Of a stretch of 64,000 bases of DNA, positions 58,939-64,000 are shown in pieces. The position numbers and the translations under genes are program-made. Origin of the DNA: Nageia nagi. Lineage: Eukaryota > Pinophyta. The notes beneath the pieces are model-generated. The model saw nothing but the letters and a program-made list of their open reading frames with translations, was not told where the DNA came from and did not search any database. The stretch is taken from assembly GCA_050084985.1 (NCBI GenBank), contig JBITNC010000001.1:44764001-44828000 (forward strand), in the 5' to 3' direction. The first letter of the stretch is position 1; every line of letters starts with the position of its first letter.

Positions 58939-59485
58939 GGCCCGAGGGCTTTAATTATTCACGTAGTGTCCCCCTTTTGATATCCTCCACAATGTCCACA
59001 TCTCGAACAGAATACGTGGAAGCAAAACGAGGTGACCATTCGACATTCTACGATTGCAACGAGGTTTGCAACGTCATGTCAGCAAGACATTTATTTGCAA
59101 AATAATATGCTTATTACCTTCAAAATGTGGAGTTGTTCAAAATTTGCATATTCTACATCTTTGATAATGCTCCTCGTATTGAAGGCACCCTTCATTTGGG
59201 AAAATTCATTTTATCTTCTTTTCAAGATTATTGGGTTAATATTAATTAGTTATTGTAACTTTTCAACAAGCGGTTTAAAAATTCAATTATTTTTTAACAG
59301 GGAAACAAAAATTACACACTTTGGAAGTGACAAAGTTGAAATCTTTGTCTTGAATATCATTTTCTCTTCCCTCGACTTGATCTCTTCATCTTCAACAATT
59401 TTCCCCTCCTCTTCATCTGTAGAAACCCTTAAGGTAGGTCAACACGAGAGGTTGCTCTTCCACTATACTCACTAGCTTTCTGGAG
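58939..59485. other. Intergenic stretch, no supported gene
   Basis: A 147-codon open stretch at 59,032-59,475 has runs of Ile/Phe/Ser and no recognisable motif. I treat it as chance. Confidence 0.4.
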
Positions 59486-59580
59486 GTGTGGAGTGGCCTA
59501 ATGGTAGTGTAACAAATTATCTTCAAAATGCACATGGGTTGAAGCAAGAAGTTGGGTCCACTTTGAAAGGAAGTGCATAG
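59486..59580 (+). repeat. Possible tRNA-derived (SINE-like) promoter remnant
   Basis: TGGCCTAATGG at 59,491-59,501 fits the pol III A-box consensus TRGYNNARNNGG except for one base. GGGTTGAAGC about 40 bp later resembles a weak B box (GGTTCGANNCC). No clean 3' tail or target duplication is visible, so this is tentative. Confidence 0.25.
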
Positions 59581-59599
59581 TAAAAATTTAGGGTTGGAA

Positions 59600-59710
59600 A
59601 TATCAGGAAGCAAATCGGGATCCTGATATTTGGGGACCTCGATCCTAGAACATATCAGGATCCTGATATGGATTGTCAAATGAGCCTATATCGAGATCCT
59701 GATATTTTAA
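59600..59710. repeat. Cluster of GATCCTGATAT palindromic repeats
   Basis: GGATCCTGATAT or a close variant occurs at about 59,619, 59,658 and 59,695. Around the middle copy ATATCAGGATCCTGATAT (59,652-59,669) is a perfect 18-bp palindrome, and ATATCAGGA also appears at about 59,599. Confidence 0.8.
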
Positions 59711-60008
59711 AGATAAATCCCTATTGTAGGTTGCACAGCTCATTTTCCAGCTTCATGATCTGCAAACCCTAGATACTATGGAGGCTACCTAGCGATTTTA
59801 GGATCCTAATTTTGCTACTTCCAGAGCCACCAACTACCTCCAAATTCTCCCTACAGTGCTTGGGTAAGTGCTCCAACACATCTACTTAATTTTTTTGTTA
59901 AAATCCATTTTGTTTTTCGTAATTTTGTTAAGAAAAAATAATATAAAGTAGGGTTTTTTTTGGTTAAAATGTGTAGTTTTTAAGGAATCTTGTATACTTG
60001 TTAATTTA

Positions 60009-60096
60009 TATAATTTGGTATTCAATGTACCAATAGTAACCATAGTTAGAGGTGAAAAGTTTTAGTTTCAACAAGTATTTCATCTCATTTTGGTAT
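60009..60096 (+). repeat. Dispersed repeat, contiguous form
   Basis: TATAATTTGGTATTCAAT...AGTAACCATAGTTA..GGTG (60,009-60,053), followed directly by TTTCAACAAGTATTTCATCT (60,066-60,095). The same two blocks occur 680 bp apart at 62,358-62,408 and 63,086-63,120. Confidence 0.7.
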
Positions 60097-62357
60097 ACGA
60101 ATGCCAAAATATAGTCAAACTAGAAAAGATGGCTACATTTTTATCTTTCAATACAACAAATAAAATTTTAACAAAAAATGAATGCCAAACTTGTACATAT
60201 TTCTCTAGAATATTTGGATTATCTATAAAAAGAATAGTATACGAAGAGAAGGGATCTAATGTTAAAAGTAGAAAGAAATAAGCATATATCCTTTATCATA
60301 CTAATTATGCTTTAGGATAAAACTAAAATAGAAATTTACTATATACTTTCTATCCATAGAAGGGGAAACATGGTTTTGAAATCCATAAATGGAGAAATCT
60401 ATTTCAAATTCAAAAAGTGTGATATACTAGGCACCATGAAAAATGGATGAGCTTGGGCTCAATAAAGGCTACCCAAATTGTTTGAAAGTTAGAGTGAAAA
60501 TTTTTGATAGTAAAGATTAAGATTGCATCATACATTACATTTATCTAGCACATAACGATGTGGTGAGAGTTAAGCATAACCCTTGTGGAGTTTATAAATA
60601 TAAAATAAGATATTTGGAAACCATTTCTAGAATATCCATTAGGATTTTTGGAATCCATGTCTTAATTATCTAGTACATTTTTTCTTTATCTTTAGGCAAG
60701 AAAGCAATTTATGCCTTAATTTTAAAAAGAGATCAAATATTACATATCCCACAATGAAATAGTTTGAAGTAGTGAATCCATGACACTTTGGTGACATGTT
60801 GAACTTGGTGAATATATTTGATAGTGACTAGTAGCCAATAAAATAAATTATTATGAAATCACATTCTATTCCAAATAAGAAAAATCTTAATGGATTCTTA
60901 TGATTTTTATGTCATTTTTTTTTTTATAAAATAACCCTATATCTGAAATAAGATTTTAAGGATCAATATGGTTTGAAAATTAATCACTATACATCTAAAA
61001 AAATAAAGCATTTGGAGGGAAAATATCAATAACATGAATTTAAACTTCAAGGTCTAGTACTTTCATTTTCAAGATGAATTCAAAATATTAGTTAAAAAAG
61101 TAGAAAGAATAACTTATTTAATATAACTCACTATTTCGTTTATCTATAGGATGTAAAGATCTTCAAGCATATTATTGTAAACAAAAATTGTTGAGAACCT
61201 TATGCCAATATCTTTCCAACTAATTGAACTTAAATTTATACCCATATAAATTGATTTGAGGATAATCAGTGGAATTGAACTAAATTCATGAGATGTTGAA
61301 GCTTTCTTTAACTTATAGAATCTATCAAAAACCATCAACAAATATGTTGACATTTGTATAAAATAACATATAATATTTTAACATTAGCTTAGAATCTAAG
61401 GGTTTATAACCCCAACTTATTTCCAAAAGCTATCTCCTATATTATTCCTTTCAAATCCTTCTATGGTTCATCTAATGTATGGAAATATTCTTAAGTATCA
61501 TCAAGAATGGTCCTATCCTCCAAAAATATCCAAGGTAATTATGAATACCTCTCAAAATAATCAACTAATAGGATCAATTTCAAAGAGAATTCAAGGATTT
61601 AACTAGGGTTAGTAAATATAAAATAAGGTACACAAGTATTATCTATAATTTTATATTTACATAGTACATATCTCTTGGATTCCTTTGTTTATGCATTTTA
61701 ATTTCTTATGCAAATTTTAAGAATATATATGGGTAAAAGTTTAGATTTTAAGATGCTTAATCATATTTCTTCATATAATTTCAACTTTTTCTTGTATTTC
61801 TTAAGTTTGTTGTATATTTACCACTATTATGTAGCATACCCATTTAATTTTGAAGATCCAATATTTATATTCTCACATCTTAAATTTATTTGATGTCTTT
61901 ATGATCAAATATTTTCCATTTCCTATAGCTTATTAATAAAAACATGTATATTTAAATCTCCTTTAAAATTATGTACATGAATTACGCTTTCAAATTTATT
62001 CTTTCCAATGACTTAGATGAATTCAATGTCATGCAAACTAGTAGTCATTTAGTTTCAGTAGAATTGGAGGAGACTTTTGATATGATCTTTGCCTTGAGAA
62101 AATATTTTGAAAAACCTTTTGTAATCTATATTCAATCAATGTTAAGATCTAGCCTATGTAAAGAGAGGAAATAACAGATAGGATCTAGATAACCTTTTCC
62201 TCTCAACCTATAGCATAATTTATGCTTCATCAATATGAAACTCTTTTACTCCTTTAACTAAAATCCTTTTAATCTCATTAAGCATGAAGGTTTTTTTTAT
62301 TATGAGGAGGGGGTAAAGGGAGAAAAATGGATGTATTGGTATACATTCATGGGTTTC
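60097..62357. other. AT-rich stretch, no supported gene
   Basis: Many ORFs of 60-70 codons, none with a recognisable motif. Confidence 0.45.
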
Positions 62358-63122
62358 TGGTATAATTTGGTATTCAATATACTAGTAGTAGCCATATTTA
62401 TAGGTGTAAACACAATTATGTCAAGAATGTTTACCTTAGAATCAAATATGTAAGTAGTGATATTGATGTTAGACTAGAAGGAGTTATAGCAATCGAAAAA
62501 GGAAATCTTCTAGGATCTCTTTCAAACATTTCCACACTCTAAAGGCATCAACAACATAACATTTAAATCAAATAATTTCTCAAAAATATAAGGGATTTGA
62601 TAAAAAACTTGCAACTCCAAGTATAAAAGAAAAATATAGGCATATAAACAAATTCAAAATTATTACTCATTATAATACCTCTTTTTTCTTATAATATTTC
62701 TCATTAAACTTGAGTCTAAAATGCCTTATGAGGACCAACCTTTCTAAATCCAAAATTAACTCTATCAATCCTAGGTTGAATTTACTATTGATAAAATATT
62801 GAAGAGCAATCACTTCTATAGGAATGCCTAGGTAGAGTCTTTCAACAATAATTGTAAAAAGAACTAGTTGAAACGAAAAGTCTTCTCATGGAGGATATTC
62901 ATCAAGGTCAATGAATCATGTATATGATTTTATTTCTATAACAAAATTAGAAGTTGGTAATGAAGCCATTTAAATGTGGGATCAAATTTTATGTATCCAC
63001 AATAAAAGAAAATGGCTCTGTACCCTTTATATGTTGCTTATGTACCTTTGGAATGAGGTAAAATGTGAAAACTTAGGTAATGAAATTTTTTATTTTCAAC
63101 AAGTATTTCATCTCATTTTGGA
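62358..63122 (+). repeat. Dispersed repeat, split form
   Basis: The two blocks that are adjacent at 60,009-60,096 are here separated by about 680 bp of sequence without recognisable coding or TIRs. Either this copy gained an insertion or the other lost the middle. Confidence 0.6.
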
Positions 63123-63468
63123 AGATTAGTTAAAAACCTATTTGTTGCATTCTCAACCAATATTGTTAGGAAAGAAAAAAATAATCCTTGGGAACAAAGG
63201 TAACCTCTTCATGTAAACTTAATTGTGCAATATAATAATTAAGGACTAGGAGGGTTCATATTTCAAATATAGTTTATACAAAAATTGATAATTGTAGTTC
63301 TAAATATGATTAGAAGTTCAACCCATACATGCTTTCCTTGCATATTTTTTGTATTTTTAGTTAAACATGTATATCATATTGCTTAATGTTATTGCATATG
63401 TGATAGTGAGTTTATTTTTATTTCTATGTTATTGCACTAATGTTTGCAAGTATCTTTTTCATATCATG

Positions 63469-64000
63469 GCTGAATAATCCCATGTAGATCCTTAATCCCC
63501 TCCACATGTAGATCCTCCACCCTCGCCACATATTGATCCTCCACCCATGCCACCCTCTCCACCTCCACTCCCTACACCCCTACCCCACCCCAACCCACTG
63601 GTGTTGATGAGCAGCATTTATGAGATGCGATTACTAATGACATTAATAAGTTACAAGAAAAGATTCACCATATTCAAATTATTTGTAGCTCCCTGAGTCA
63701 TGTTATACAGTTTACATTTTTGATGCAAACCATAGTTGATACCATTAGGAGTGTTGATGATGATATGCATGGTTTTGATTCATGGAGAGAGTGCATGAGA
63801 TAATATTATTCAGATGGTCTCTCCACTCGAGAGGTGAATAAGTTAGGTATTACCAAAGCCACCCTTGCTCCACTTTTCATTGATCCATCTATTGGATAAC
63901 CCATCCCACCTAACAAAGAAATAATTCCCTATGATTGGTGCATCCACCCTATGATCGTTGAAAAGTTTTAGGATCGATGGTGGATGATGTTTGATAAACC
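63469..64000 (+). pseudogene. Degenerate proline-rich, possibly gag-like reading region
   Basis: From ATG at 63,469 (MAE, stop) the frame gives PPHVDPPPSPHIDPPPMPPS and more Pro. After a frame change it gives NDINKLQEKIHHIQIICSSL, DSWRECMR and LATLAPLF-like sequence, with three stops in about 170 codons. A Pro-rich leader followed by a helical region is common in gag of plant LTR elements, but no conserved motif proves it. It runs off the window. Confidence 0.35.

Noticed and set aside
59032-59475. 147-codon ORF
   Set aside because: Long for chance, but with low-complexity Ser/Ile/Phe composition, no motif and no sign of exon structure.
1-64000. CRISPR array, operon, phage or bacterial defence system
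   Set aside because: The sequence is plant nuclear DNA with introns and plant retroelements; the tandem repeats lack unique spacers of uniform length.

Overview
This window looks like nuclear DNA of a large-genomed seed plant. A gymnosperm such as a conifer is my best guess, from the AT-rich background, the stacked and heavily decayed Ty3/gypsy (Tat-type) retrotransposons, a ~15-kb CACTA transposon and a single plant-type gene. I cannot name the species. There are no bacterial operons, CRISPR arrays, rRNA or canonical tRNA genes. Apart from one gene, almost everything recognisable is mobile-element sequence, most of it broken by stops and frameshifts.

Layout. 1-5.2 kb: decayed minus-strand Ty3/gypsy element (gag, protease, RT, integrase readable in pieces) with an LTR-like repeat at its 3' end. 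5.2-20.7 kb: a dispersed repeat split in two by a 14,903-bp CACTA (En/Spm) transposon with CACTACTACC termini. The uninterrupted form of the repeat lies at 45.4-46.0 kb in the same window and acts as a built-in empty site. The CACTA carries a minus-strand TNP2-type transposase, a second minus-strand multi-exon reading unit with a faint SET-domain resemblance, a plus-strand multi-exon unit with a Ser/Gly-rich end, a ~1.2-kb tract of degenerate CCCTAA telomere-like repeats and a non-LTR insertion with a 15-bp target duplication. 22.0-30.2 kb: plus-strand Tat-clade gypsy polyprotein remnant. 31.9-33.6 and 42.25-42.7 kb: two halves of a plant mobile domain (PMD) coding sequence, separated by an 8.6-kb minus-strand Tat-type LTR retrotransposon (33,616-42,250) with both LTRs, a polypurine tract and a recognisable target-site duplication. 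42.7-48.8 kb: low-complexity sequence, tandem repeats and LTR fragments. 48.8-50.3 kb: LINE-derived copy with ORF1 (DUF4283) but no reverse transcriptase. 50.3-52.4 kb: AAT microsatellites and unassigned sequence.

The one host-type gene is a STICHEL-like (DnaX/replication factor C-related AAA+) protein on the minus strand, 52,467-56,688, resolved here into five exons totalling about 842 codons. Three single-base deletions interrupt its frame (two in exon 2, one in exon 4), although splice phases and all other codons agree with an intact protein. This suggests either a very recent pseudogene or consensus errors in the assembly. Intron 2 contains a 269-bp TRIM/SMART-like miniature LTR element with 64-bp LTRs differing at one base, an initiator-tRNA-Met primer site and a perfect 5-bp target duplication.

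56.7-64 kb: upstream sequence of the gene, two unrecognised ORFs, a palindrome cluster, AT-rich repeats and a degenerate proline-rich gag-like reading region at the right edge. I did not find a new multi-gene system. The most informative content is the nested-insertion record (CACTA in repeat, LTR element in PMD gene, TRIM in intron, LINE in CACTA) and the telomere-like array inside the CACTA.
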